The notes beneath the pieces were generated by a model. That model was not told the DNA's origin, searched no databases, and saw nothing but the letters and a program-made list of their open reading frames with translations. DNA of 11,599 nucleotides from Xanthobacteraceae bacterium (GTDB taxonomy: Bacteria > Pseudomonadota > Alphaproteobacteria > Rhizobiales > Xanthobacteraceae), in contig JASHYD010000173.1 of the NCBI GenBank assembly GCA_030043175.1, forward strand, positions 1 to 11,599. Direction: 5' to 3'. A program made the translations under genes and the position numbers. The stretch's first letter is position 1. Each line of letters starts with the position of its first letter. This document shows positions 1 to 7,409 of the stretch, piece by piece.

Positions 1-1545
1 CTCGACGATCTCATCGGTCTTGGAGTCGAGCCGCGCCACATGGTCGTTGAGCATTGAACCGGTCCAGGCTTCAGCGCCGTCCTTGGTCGGCATGACGTCA
101 TAGGGTGCGCCCCAGTCAGTCGGCAGCTTCCATTCCTTGATCTTCTCTGTCGCCGGATCGAACATGGCGACGCGGTTCGCGCCATATTCGGCGAACCAGA
201 GGTGGTTCTGGTCGTCGAAGCGGCCGCGGCGCGGCCGCGAGCGGGCCATCGGCGTCGACCAGATCTCGGCGACGTTGGTTTTTGCATCGAGCTTGCCGAT
301 CTTGGTCGAGCCGAACTCCATCAGGTAGAGGTTGTTATCCTTGTCGACGGGCAGGCCGTAGCCGCGCACCGTCTCGCCCTTGGCGGTGGTGGCGACGCCG
401 CGGTCTTCCCACTGGCCGCTCTTGAGGTCGAGCCGGAAGATGCGGCCGTTCTCGGTATCTTCCATCCACACCTTGCCGTCCACGTACATACGAGTTGGCG
501 TCACCATATTGGTCTGGCTGGTGATGCCCTGCCAATCTCTGGGCAGCGGATACGTGGTGACCTGCTTGGTCTTGCGGTCGATCTTCGAGGCACCTGCCTG
601 GTACGACATGCCGACCCAGATATTGCCGTCGGGGTCGAACTCGACGTTGAGTGGCCCCTTCGGCTGATCGGGCCGCAGCGTCTGCAGCGCATAATCCGTC
701 ACATTGCCGGTCTTCGGATCGAGCTCGCCGACGAATTGGTTGCCGAAATCCGAATACCAGGCATTTCCATCCGCGTCGACGATCACATCGTGAGGCAGCG
801 CTTCTTTGCGCGGCAGATCATATTCGGTGATGATGACGTTGGCGGCGCGGCCCTTCGGGCGCGCAATCCTTTGGAAAACCTGGCCCTCGTTGTCGGGATT
901 GTTCATGCTGGCGCTGACCAGAAATTCGGCCGCTGCGTCCATCATGTTGGCGGGCACGCGCGGACGCTCGCTGCGCGGGCCGCCCTGCAGGAGAAGCTGC
1001 GGGCGGGTCGGCACGCTCTCAGGGGCGTAGCGGCCCATCCGCACGAACACGCTCTTCCACTCTTGCGGCGTATGCATGGCGGAGAAGACGCGCTGGAGGG
1101 TATGGCAGCCCACGCAATTGGTGAGGAACGACTTGGTCCGCTCGTCCCCTGGCGCGCTCATGAGCCATTCGGCATTCGAAAGCTGAGCCTGGATATTCTT
1201 CGTCTTGGCAAGCTTGATTTCGGCCGCGGTCGGCGCACCAACCGCGATGTCGATCTGCTTTGGACCTGCCAGACTGTACCCGGCCGCTCGGATCGTGACG
1301 TTATAGCGGCCGGGTTCGACGCGATCGGCCGGGAAGCGGAATTCGCCCTTGGCGTTGCTCACCACCGTCGTAGTGATGGTCGAGCCCTCTTTCTTGGCGC
1401 TGATGAGCACGCCTTCCATCAGTCCTTCTTCGGCGGAGGAGACCTTGCCGCTCAAGGAAGCCGTCTGCGCATCCGCGCCAATTGCTGTCAACCCCGCCAA
1501 CAACCCCACCAAGCTCACGGTCGTCAAAAATCTTCTGGATGTCAT
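1..1545 (-). CDS. Secreted carboxypeptidase-regulatory-like / cytochrome c / Vgb-type beta-propeller protein (C-terminus cut by window edge)
   Basis: This reading frame is open on the minus strand from an ATG at 1545 to the window edge: 515 codons with no stop, so the C-terminus is missing. The start follows a purine-rich ribosome site (AGGGAGCG, 4-5 nt upstream). Residues 1-26 form a Sec signal peptide (MTSRR, hydrophobic core, ADA cleavage site). Residues about 28-105 look like a carboxypeptidase-regulatory-like beta-sandwich (LSGKV near its start, GRYNVTIRAAGY at its end). A single heme c attachment motif, CVGCH, lies at residues 144-148, so this part should be a periplasmic cytochrome c-like domain. 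From about residue 235 there are propeller repeats of virginiamycin B lyase/SMP-30 type, for example AWYSDFGNQFVGELDP near 262, WVGMSYQAGASKIDRKTK near 310 and LWFAEYGANRVAMFDP near 450. Despite the Vgb name, such heme-bearing proteins are more likely periplasmic redox or sensing proteins than antibiotic lyases. Substrate and redox partner are unknown. Architecture is well supported; function is not. Confidence 0.88.
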   Translation of the reverse strand, partial: MTSRRFLTTVSLVGLLAGLTAIGADAQTASLSGKVSSAEEGLMEGVLISAKKEGSTITTTVVSNAKGEFRFPADRVEPGRYNVTIRAAGYSLAGPKQIDIAVGAPTAAEIKLAKTKNIQAQLSNAEWLMSAPGDERTKSFLTNCVGCHTLQRVFSAMHTPQEWKSVFVRMGRYAPESVPTRPQLLLQGGPRSERPRVPANMMDAAAEFLVSASMNNPDNEGQVFQRIARPKGRAANVIITEYDLPRKEALPHDVIVDADGNAWYSDFGNQFVGELDPKTGNVTDYALQTLRPDQPKGPLNVEFDPDGNIWVGMSYQAGASKIDRKTKQVTTYPLPRDWQGITSQTNMVTPTRMYVDGKVWMEDTENGRIFRLDLKSGQWEDRGVATTAKGETVRGYGLPVDKDNNLYLMEFGSTKIGKLDAKTNVAEIWSTPMARSRPRRGRFDDQNHLWFAEYGANRVAMFDPATEKIKEWKLPTDWGAPYDVMPTKDGAEAWTGSMLNDHVARLDSKTDEIVE

Positions 1546-2101
1546 TTTTCGCTCCCTGCGGGCGGACGTTTTGCCTTGGAAACCCGCCAACATGAAATTT
1601 CGCCAAGCTCAAATTCGGCGTGCGCTCGGTGATCATGCACCGGTTGCCGACCGACCCTTGCGCCTTTGTGCCCGACTGGCGCCGACCGCGACCGCAGCGC
1701 CGGTGACGACGACACATTTGCAGATGTCGGCGACGCACAATCCGCAACACATGATAAATCGTTATTCAGGTCCGGTCGATCGGGAAAATGGCTGGAGAAG
1801 GGCAAATCACCGGCGTGCTCACCGCGCGATGAAAGATCCGCAAACGCAGCAAGTGCAGACCGCCTCGTCATCCGGTCGGACAGAGAAAATCAGCGCGTTC
1901 AATTGGCGCTTCCGCGAGGTAATTCACGTAATAGAAAATGCAACAAGCACTTCGTGCGCTGCCGGCGCAAGGGGGACGCCGGCAGCGCACGAAGTGCTCG
2001 GTCCACATGCAAATGCCGCTCTCTGCGAAAAGTCGCGGCAAACTCAAAAAATCCAGCGCATGCCCCGAACGCGAGGCGAACGTGTCATGCGGAGGGAGCC
2101 A
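1546..2101. other. Noncoding stretch upstream of the cytochrome/propeller gene
   Basis: These 556 bases lie upstream of one minus-strand gene and downstream of another. Open frames exist on both strands, but their translations are arginine/serine-rich and low in hydrophobic order, and none has a good ribosome site or recognisable domain. The only clear structure is the perfect hairpin at 1946-1998, annotated separately. The promoter of the cytochrome/propeller gene should lie here, but I could not pick out a convincing -35/-10 pair. Confidence 0.6.
1946..1998. repeat. Perfect 22-bp inverted repeat with 9-nt loop (possible terminator of the small minus-strand gene)
   Basis: The left arm 1946-1967 is the exact reverse complement of the right arm 1977-1998, with a 9-nt loop (CAAGGGGGA). 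The stem is GC-rich and pairing stops at both outer flanks. Read on the minus strand, the stem is followed by TTGTTGCATTTTC, which is only moderately T-rich. It lies about 100 nt after the stop of the small secreted-protein gene at 2102-2356. It could be that gene's intrinsic terminator, a REP-like mobile palindrome or a small IS remnant. The structure itself is certain; its role is inferred. Confidence 0.75.
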
Positions 2102-2356
2102 TCAGCGCGATGTGCGATTGCGACGAGTCCGAGGTGTTGCGGCGTTGGCTGTAGCCGTAGCTGTGCTTATGCTTGCCGCCTGCGGGCAGGCACCCCAGCT
2201 GCCGAACCGGCCATCCTTTGCATCAACGCCTGTCGAGTACTTGAAGCACTGATTTCCGTTCTTCATCGGCGCTCCCTGGAGGTTGTCAGCCTGTGCTGTA
2301 GCCACCATCGCTCCAAACGCCGTCAGAGCCGTCACTGCCATCATAAATTGACGCAC
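2102..2356 (-). CDS. Small secreted two-cysteine protein of unknown function
   Basis: This 84-residue protein uses a GTG start. GTG is preferred because a clear ribosome site (GAGGGAGA) lies about 5 nt upstream; the in-frame ATGs four and five codons later have no such site. Residues 1-23 are a typical Sec signal peptide (MRQFMMAVTALTAFGAMVATAQA, cleavage after AQA, written here only as a description of the segment). The mature part has a GAPMKNGNQCFKYS segment and a GRFGSWGACPQ segment, whose two cysteines (near residues 37 and 57) could form one periplasmic disulfide. The tail is rich in Ala, Thr and Arg. I recognise the pattern as that of short conserved hypothetical proteins common in Bradyrhizobium-type genomes, but no function is known to me. 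A near-consensus promoter lies upstream at 2421-2449 and a hairpin downstream, so it looks like a single-gene transcript. Confidence 0.75.
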   Translation of the reverse strand: MRQFMMAVTALTAFGAMVATAQADNLQGAPMKNGNQCFKYSTGVDAKDGRFGSWGACPQAASISTATATANAATPRTRRNRTSR

Positions 2357-2420
2357 GGCTTTCTCCCTCTTAGTTTTTTAGTTACTCAACCATCTTAGGT
2401 TGCATTAATTTTGCATAAAT

Positions 2421-2449
2421 ATATTATCTCAGAGAGATGCATAAATCAA
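2421..2449 (-). promoter_or_regulatory. Near-consensus sigma-70 promoter for the small secreted-protein gene
   Basis: On the minus strand, TTGATT (-35, at 2444-2449) and TAATAT (-10, at 2421-2426) are separated by exactly 17 bases. The surroundings are AT-rich, in contrast to the GC-rich window. Transcription would start near 2414, giving a leader of about 58 nt before the GTG at 2356. The match is unusually close to the textbook consensus for an alphaproteobacterium, which suggests strong housekeeping expression. Confidence 0.65.
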
Positions 2450-2821
2450 CAGCAAAATAATCAGAGTCCTTTTGTGGAGTATGTTGGGTTGCTGATCGCG
2501 ATAACGACTGTCTTATCCGGACTTTCGGCGGATACGACCCGCTCGGATTCAATTACCGTTCAAAGCGATCAAGAACCCCGTACCTACATGTCTGACGGTC
2601 TCAGCCGCCCTGGCGCAGCTTGCCGGCTCGCGCATCGGCGCCGATTTCATCGCAGCGCGACGAAATCCACGCACTCCTTGAGCGAAGCGCTTAATCGCGA
2701 CCTTGCCCCCGTCGCCGAATTCGTTGTACGCCGGCGGCAGTCCCAAGCCCCCGCCTGCAAATCGAGCTCAGCCGTCCCCGATGAAACCACCAAGCCGATC
2801 GCAGTTTCCGGCGGGCAACCC
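2450..2821. other. Region upstream of hyuA, no confident gene
   Basis: The hyuA frame stays open back to a TTG at 2411, but I do not count this 137-codon stretch as coding. The TTG lies beside the -10 element of an opposing promoter, has no ribosome site, and the translation is rich in Arg, Ser and Gln without family resemblance. Short protein-like runs occur in different forward frames: GGYDPLGFNY around 2527-2556 in one, and LTVSAALAQLAGSRIGADF around 2593-2649 in another. This would fit a decayed, frameshifted gene fragment or may be chance. The hyuA promoter should be here, but I see no clear element. Confidence 0.45.
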
Positions 2822-4879
2822 ATGCGCCTTGCCGCCGACATCGGCGGTACTTTCACGGACGTGGCGGCGTTCGACCCGGCAACCGGCAAGCTCAAGTTTG
2901 GCAAGGCGCTGTCGACACCCCATCGCCTTGTCGAGGGCATCACGGCAGGCGTCGAGAAGGCCGGCACCAGCTATGCCGACGCCGGGCTGTTTCTGCACGG
3001 ATCGACCGTGGCGATAAACGCGATCTTGGAGCGCACCGGCGCCAGGACCGCGCTGATCATCACCGAAGGCTTCCGCGATATTTACGAGATCGGCCGCATC
3101 AACCGACCCGACGCCTATAACCTTTTTTTTAAGAAGCATGTGCCTCTCGTCGAGCGGGCGCTGCGGTTTGAGGTGCGTGAACGGATACTGGCCGATGGTG
3201 CAATCGATATTCCGCTCGACGAGAGCGCGATCGACGCGCTCGGCAAGCGGCTCGACGCGCTCGGCATCGAGGCGACAGCCATTCTGTTCCTCAACTGCTA
3301 CCGCAATGCCGATCACGAGGCGCGCGCCAAGGCGCTGATCGAGGCGAAGCATCCGGCGATGTTTGTTTCGGCCTCCCACGAATTATCCCAGGAATACCGG
3401 GAATTCGAGCGCTGCTCGACGGTGGTCGCAAACGCCTATATCGGCCCCAAAGTGCGCGGTTATCTGAGCGAAATCAACGAACACATCAAAGCGGCCGGAT
3501 TTGGCGGCTCATTCCTCGTGGTGCAGTCGACGGGCGGTCTTTACGAGGCCGAACAGGCCAAGTCGCAGTGTGTCCGCATGCTTGAATCCGGGCCGGCTGC
3601 GGGCGTGATCGGCGCCAAGGCGCTGTGCCGGGCGCTGGCTCTCAACAACGCCATCGCGTTCGACATGGGCGGCACCACCGCCAAGGCGGGCGTCATCTAC
3701 GAGGGAGAGCCATTGACGACCGGCGCGGCGCTGATCGGCGGCTATGAGCGGGCATTGCCGATCCAGATCGCGATGATGGACATCTTTGAAGTCGGCACGG
3801 GCGGCGGCTCGATCGCCTGGGTAGAGGACGGCGCGCTGCGGGTGGGTCCGCGAAGCGCCGGTGCGCAGCCAGGCCCGGCCTGCTACGGTCTCGGCGGGAC
3901 CGAGCCGACCGTCACGGATGCCAATCTGGTGCTCGGACGAATCGACGCCGACCGGTTTCTCGGCGGTGAAATGCACCTCAATGTTGCGGCAGCCCAAACG
4001 GCCCTTACGACCCATGTGGCTGAACCGCTCGGCCTGAGCTTGACGGCGGCAGCCGACGGCATCCTTCGCATTGCGGCAACAACCATGTCCTACGCCGTCA
4101 AGAGAGTGACCATCGAGCGCGGACTGGATGCCGGTACTTTCGCGCTCATGGCGTATGGCGGCGCCGGACCACTCCACGCCGTCGCGGTGGCGTGCGAGAT
4201 CGGAATCCGCCGTGTCATCATCCCGAAGGCCCCCGGAGTGTTCTCGGCCTTCGGAATGCTATATTCGGACCTGCGTTATGACTACGTACGCACGTGGCCC
4301 GCGCGGCTTGACGATGCGTCGTTTGACGATTTCGCCGGCATCTACGACGAGCTCGAAAGCGAAGGCAGGCGGGCCATCGCGGCCACATCGGTGACGCCCG
4401 AAAAGATCACCGTCAGCCGCGCCGCAGATATGCGGTATGTCGGCCAGGAGCATGCGGTCACGGTCGATTTGCCAATGCGCCTGTTCCAGAGACAGGACCG
4501 TGACGCCATCAAGCGCCACTTCGACGACATGCATCTTCTGCGCTACGGCACCAGCGCGCCTGCGGAGCGCGCCGAAATCGTCAGCCTGCGCACGACAGTA
4601 ACGGGCATCATGCGCAAGCCCGCTTTGGAGCGGATCGCCAGCGGTCCGGCGGCTCCGTCCACGGCCGCGCGTGGCGGCAAGCGGGCGGTCTACTTCGGCG
4701 GCCACGGCTTCATCGACGCGCGCACCTTCGCGCGCGATCAGCTCACTGCAGGTAATCGTATCAAGGGCCCAGCACTGATTGAGGAACATGCATCGACCAC
4801 CGTACTGATGCCGGGCGATGCCTTGGAGGTCGACCGTTTCGGCAATCTTTGCATTGCGGTAGGAAAGGGACGGTCGTGA
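2822..4879 (+). CDS. hyuA: Hydantoinase/oxoprolinase family protein, subunit A (HyuA-type)
   Basis: This 685-residue protein is the ATP-binding subunit of the family that includes N-methylhydantoinase, 5-oxoprolinase and acetophenone/acetone carboxylase-like enzymes. These cytoplasmic enzymes use ATP to activate a cyclic amide or carbonyl group for ring opening or carboxylation. The ATG at 2822 is chosen because it places the hallmark DIGGTFTDV at residues 6-14, as in normal family members, and gives the usual length. Other landmarks are HGSTVAINAILERTGA (about 59-74), a second phosphate-binding motif DMGGTTAKAG (281-290), VGTGGGSIAW, and MAYGGAGPLHA (443-453), followed by the C-terminal domain with PALIEEHASTTV near the end. 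All expected blocks are present, so it looks intact. The ribosome site is weak (GGCGGGC). hyuB follows 178 nt downstream and is its expected partner. The substrate cannot be read from sequence. Confidence 0.93.
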   Translation: MRLAADIGGTFTDVAAFDPATGKLKFGKALSTPHRLVEGITAGVEKAGTSYADAGLFLHGSTVAINAILERTGARTALIITEGFRDIYEIGRINRPDAYNLFFKKHVPLVERALRFEVRERILADGAIDIPLDESAIDALGKRLDALGIEATAILFLNCYRNADHEARAKALIEAKHPAMFVSASHELSQEYREFERCSTVVANAYIGPKVRGYLSEINEHIKAAGFGGSFLVVQSTGGLYEAEQAKSQCVRMLESGPAAGVIGAKALCRALALNNAIAFDMGGTTAKAGVIYEGEPLTTGAALIGGYERALPIQIAMMDIFEVGTGGGSIAWVEDGALRVGPRSAGAQPGPACYGLGGTEPTVTDANLVLGRIDADRFLGGEMHLNVAAAQTALTTHVAEPLGLSLTAAADGILRIAATTMSYAVKRVTIERGLDAGTFALMAYGGAGPLHAVAVACEIGIRRVIIPKAPGVFSAFGMLYSDLRYDYVRTWPARLDDASFDDFAGIYDELESEGRRAIAATSVTPEKITVSRAADMRYVGQEHAVTVDLPMRLFQRQDRDAIKRHFDDMHLLRYGTSAPAERAEIVSLRTTVTGIMRKPALERIASGPAAPSTAARGGKRAVYFGGHGFIDARTFARDQLTAGNRIKGPALIEEHASTTVLMPGDALEVDRFGNLCIAVGKGRS

Positions 4880-4880
4880 G

Positions 4881-4922
4881 TCGTAGACGCATAGCACGCA
4901 GCGCAGCGTAATCCGGGATCAG
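4881..4922. repeat. Partial Bradyrhizobium-type intergenic repeat remnant
   Basis: Just after the hyuA stop, the segment GCGCAGCGTAATCCGGGATC resembles one half of the short palindromic repeats (GTAGCCCGGAT...AATCCGGG type) that I recall as frequent between genes in Bradyrhizobium and Rhodopseudomonas. The expected left half is degenerate here: GTAG is followed by ACGCATAGCAC rather than a clean CCCGGAT arm. The match is from memory, so the call is tentative. Confidence 0.3.
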
Positions 4923-4958
4923 GGACTCTCGCCCGCATGCGCGCCGGGTCCGCTTGCC

Positions 4959-4995
4959 ATCGGCCGGCCAGAGGCCGGGTACGGCCGGCCCCGAT
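4959..4995. repeat. GC-rich hairpin between hyuA and hyuB
   Basis: ATCGGCCGGCC (4959-4969) pairs with GGCCGGCCCCGAT (4983-4995), leaving a 2-base bulge and a 13-nt loop. It lies inside the long hyuA-hyuB spacer, upstream of either candidate hyuB start. In the mRNA it could act as a processing or stability element, or it may just be repeat-derived DNA. No T-run follows it, so it is not a standard terminator. Confidence 0.5.
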
Positions 4996-5057
4996 GACAA
5001 AGTTTAAGCGAAATGCGGTCCATCCGGGCGACAGACACAGACGGGGCAAGAAGCGCG

Positions 5058-6827
5058 ATGGCGCGAAAGACCACAAAGCGGAGAATCGAGCGCACGAAGC
5101 GCAATCCTCTCGATCCGGTGATTACCGAGATAGTGCGCAACGGTGTCATGGCGGTGACCGAGGAAATGAAAACCAACCTCATGCGCACCGCCTACAACAT
5201 GATCATCTACGAGGCGCTGGACTTCACCGTCGGGTTGTTCACGCCGGACGGCGAGACGGTGTCGATTGGCATCGGCCTGCCGATGTTCATCCGCGGCATG
5301 GCCGAGACCGTGAAGGCGAAGATCCGGCATTTCGGCCGCGACGACATCAAGCCCGGCGACATCTATGTGACCAACGACGCCTACATCACCGGCAGTCATC
5401 TCAACCATGTCACGCTGACCTTGCCGATCTTCCACAAGGGCAAGCTCGTCGCATTCTCGTGCTGCATGGCCCACTGGATCGACATCGGCGGCACGCTCGG
5501 CGGCATGACGACGGATATCTTCTCCGAGGGTCTGCAAATTCCGATTGTGAAGTATCAGGATCGCGGCAGAGTCAATGAGGACCTGGTCGACATCATCCGC
5601 CAGAACGTGCGCATCCCAAATCGCGCCCTTGGCGACCTGCGCGCCCAGGTGACCGCGGTCAAGACCGGCGAGCGTCGCTTTCTGGAGCTCATCTTGCGCT
5701 ATGGCGGTGACCAGGTGGCAGCGGCTATTGCGGCGATTATGGACCGATCCGAGGCGGTGGCGCGCGCGCATACCAAATCGATTCCCGATGGCGTCTACGA
5801 GGCGGAATCCTTCATGGACGACGACGGCGTTGCGATCGGCAGGCCGATCCCGATCCGCGTGCGCGTCGAGGTTAACGGCGAGGAGATGACGATCGACCTC
5901 ACCGAGGTCTCCCGCCAAGTGCGCGGCTTTTATAATTCCGGCATCACTACCGGCCATGCCTGCGCGCAGGTCGCCTACAAATGCCTGACCTCGCCGACCG
6001 ACTATCCGATCAATGATGGCTCCTTCCGCAGCCTGAGGACCATCGTGCCGCCCGGCCGCGTCGTCAGCGCCACGCGGCCCGCTCCGATGCGATGGTGGAT
6101 GACGTTCCCGATGACGATCGTGGATACTGTCTTCAAAGCGCTGGCGCCGGCCATTGCGGATCGCGTTATCGCCGGGCATCACGCCGACCTGCTCGTTGCA
6201 CAGTTCCATGGCTTCAACCCGAAGACGTCCGAGTTCTTCATGGGGAATTTCGGTCCACTCGGCGGCGGCTGGGGCGCAAAGCGCCTGGAAGACGGTGTCT
6301 CCGGCACCGTCGCCATCAACGACGGCGATACCCACAACTCGCCGAACGAGCAGATCGAGGCGAAATTCCCGCTGGTGATCGAACGCTACGCGCTGGTGCC
6401 CGATTCCGGCGGCGCCGGCCGCCATCGCGGCGGCCTCGGCGTCGAGCGCGTGGTGCGGCCGCGCACCGATATGACGCTCAACACGCAGATCGAGCGCGCC
6501 CATTGCCGCCCCTGGGGGCTTGATGGCGGTCGCGACGGCAAGGGCAATTCCGTGGCACTACGCTTCGGAACTCACTGGAAGACGGATTTCCCGAATGCCA
6601 AGGTGCTGGTCGCGCAAATCAAGGCCGGCGACGCATTCCGCCTGCGTTCGGGCGGTGGCGGCGGCTACGGTTCGCCATTAGATAGGCCGGTGGAAGCCGT
6701 GCGCAACGACGTCCGGCAGGGCTATGTCTCGGTGCACGAGGCCGCGGTGTTTTACGGCGTGGTTATCGACGGCGACACGTTCAAGGTGAACGAGGGGGCG
6801 ACCGCGATGCTGCGGGCGCGCGGATGA
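5058..6827 (+). CDS. hyuB: Hydantoinase B/oxoprolinase family protein, subunit B (HyuB-type)
   Basis: This 589-residue protein is the partner subunit of HyuA in the cytoplasmic hydantoinase/oxoprolinase/carboxylase complex. The ATG at 5058 is preferred because it gives MARKTTKRR, a short basic leader ahead of the conserved DPVITEIVRNGVMAV start. An in-frame ATG at 5013 would add 15 residues, and neither start has a strong ribosome site (GGGGCAAG lies ahead of 5058). Family blocks include TNDAYITGSHLNHV (105-118), MAHWIDIGG (137-145), with histidines and acidic residues that in relatives lie in the active or metal region, then RPAPMRWWMTFP, GGGWGAK (about 402-408), THNSPNEQIE, and the terminal glycine-rich SGGGGGYGSPLDRP (about 531-544). 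All blocks are intact. It follows hyuA on the same strand after an unusually long spacer and precedes a VOC gene by 51 nt, so one operon is likely. Substrate unknown. Confidence 0.92.
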   Translation: MARKTTKRRIERTKRNPLDPVITEIVRNGVMAVTEEMKTNLMRTAYNMIIYEALDFTVGLFTPDGETVSIGIGLPMFIRGMAETVKAKIRHFGRDDIKPGDIYVTNDAYITGSHLNHVTLTLPIFHKGKLVAFSCCMAHWIDIGGTLGGMTTDIFSEGLQIPIVKYQDRGRVNEDLVDIIRQNVRIPNRALGDLRAQVTAVKTGERRFLELILRYGGDQVAAAIAAIMDRSEAVARAHTKSIPDGVYEAESFMDDDGVAIGRPIPIRVRVEVNGEEMTIDLTEVSRQVRGFYNSGITTGHACAQVAYKCLTSPTDYPINDGSFRSLRTIVPPGRVVSATRPAPMRWWMTFPMTIVDTVFKALAPAIADRVIAGHHADLLVAQFHGFNPKTSEFFMGNFGPLGGGWGAKRLEDGVSGTVAINDGDTHNSPNEQIEAKFPLVIERYALVPDSGGAGRHRGGLGVERVVRPRTDMTLNTQIERAHCRPWGLDGGRDGKGNSVALRFGTHWKTDFPNAKVLVAQIKAGDAFRLRSGGGGGYGSPLDRPVEAVRNDVRQGYVSVHEAAVFYGVVIDGDTFKVNEGATAMLRARG

Positions 6828-6878
6828 CCGGGCGAGCACAGCCTACCCCGCCCATCGGGGCGATCACGTGAGGACAAT

Positions 6879-7409
6879 ATGTCTGGTCAGTCCGCTCCGC
6901 TCGTTCCCCTGGAGCCATCCGGGACCCCGCATCCGATCGATTGCGCCGTCAGGATAGGTCACGTCCACCTCAAGGTCGCGGATCTCAGGCGCTCGCTCGC
7001 GTTCTACTGCGGGGTGCTCGGATTTACGCTGACCCAGCGCTACGGTGACGAGGCAGCTTTCATTTCAGCCGGCGGATATCATCACCATATTGCCCTTAAC
7101 ACCTGGGAGAGCCGCGGCGGGTCTCCGCCGCCGCGCCGCGCCACGGGCCTCTACCACCTGGCGATTCTCTACCCGACGCGGGCGGCGCTCGCCGACGCCC
7201 TGAAACGTCTTATCGCGGCAGGAATTCCATTGGATGGGGCCAGCGACCATGGCGTCAGCGAGGCGCTCTACCTGAGCGATCCGGACCGCAATGGCGTCGA
7301 GCTTTACTGGGACCGGCCGCAGTCGCAATGGCCGCGAACGCCGGAGGGCCACCTCGACATGCACACGCGCCCGCTCGACGTGCCTGCGCTGCTTCGCGAG
7401 GCAGCGTAG
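6879..7409 (+). CDS. VOC-fold metalloprotein (glyoxalase / extradiol dioxygenase superfamily)
   Basis: This 176-residue protein has a vicinal-oxygen-chelate fold. It contains two beta-alpha-beta-beta-beta modules: IGHVHLKVADLRRSLAFYCG (residues 26-45) with LGF at 47-49 opens the first, and GLYHLAILYP (90-99) opens the second, which ends in DPDRNGVELYWDRP (134-147). The expected metal ligands are visible: His28 in the first motif, His93 in the second and Glu141 in GVELYW. The GYHHHIALNTW segment (66-76) resembles single-domain proteins of the CatE type. The family binds a divalent metal and does glyoxalase, dioxygenase or isomerase chemistry, so the exact reaction is open. The start has a good ribosome site (GTGAGGACAAT then ATG). 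Position 51 nt after hyuB on the same strand suggests that it processes the same compound or its product. Confidence 0.88.
   Translation: MSGQSAPLVPLEPSGTPHPIDCAVRIGHVHLKVADLRRSLAFYCGVLGFTLTQRYGDEAAFISAGGYHHHIALNTWESRGGSPPPRRATGLYHLAILYPTRAALADALKRLIAAGIPLDGASDHGVSEALYLSDPDRNGVELYWDRPQSQWPRTPEGHLDMHTRPLDVPALLREAA

Noticed and set aside
202..1632. Long plus-strand open frame of 476 codons
   Set aside because: It lies opposite the cytochrome/propeller gene; its translation is His/Arg/Ala-rich with no domain, whereas the minus-strand frame has a signal peptide, CXXCH and propeller repeats.
1349..2398. Plus-strand frame of 349 codons over the left intergenic region
   Set aside because: It spans the opposing gene start, the perfect hairpin and the small secreted-protein gene; the translation is low-complexity and Arg/Ala/Ser-rich, with no ribosome site.
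5004..6503. Long minus-strand open frame of 499 codons
   Set aside because: It is the shadow of hyuB, whose conserved blocks are intact on the plus strand; the minus translation has no recognisable family and is His/Asp/Arg-rich.
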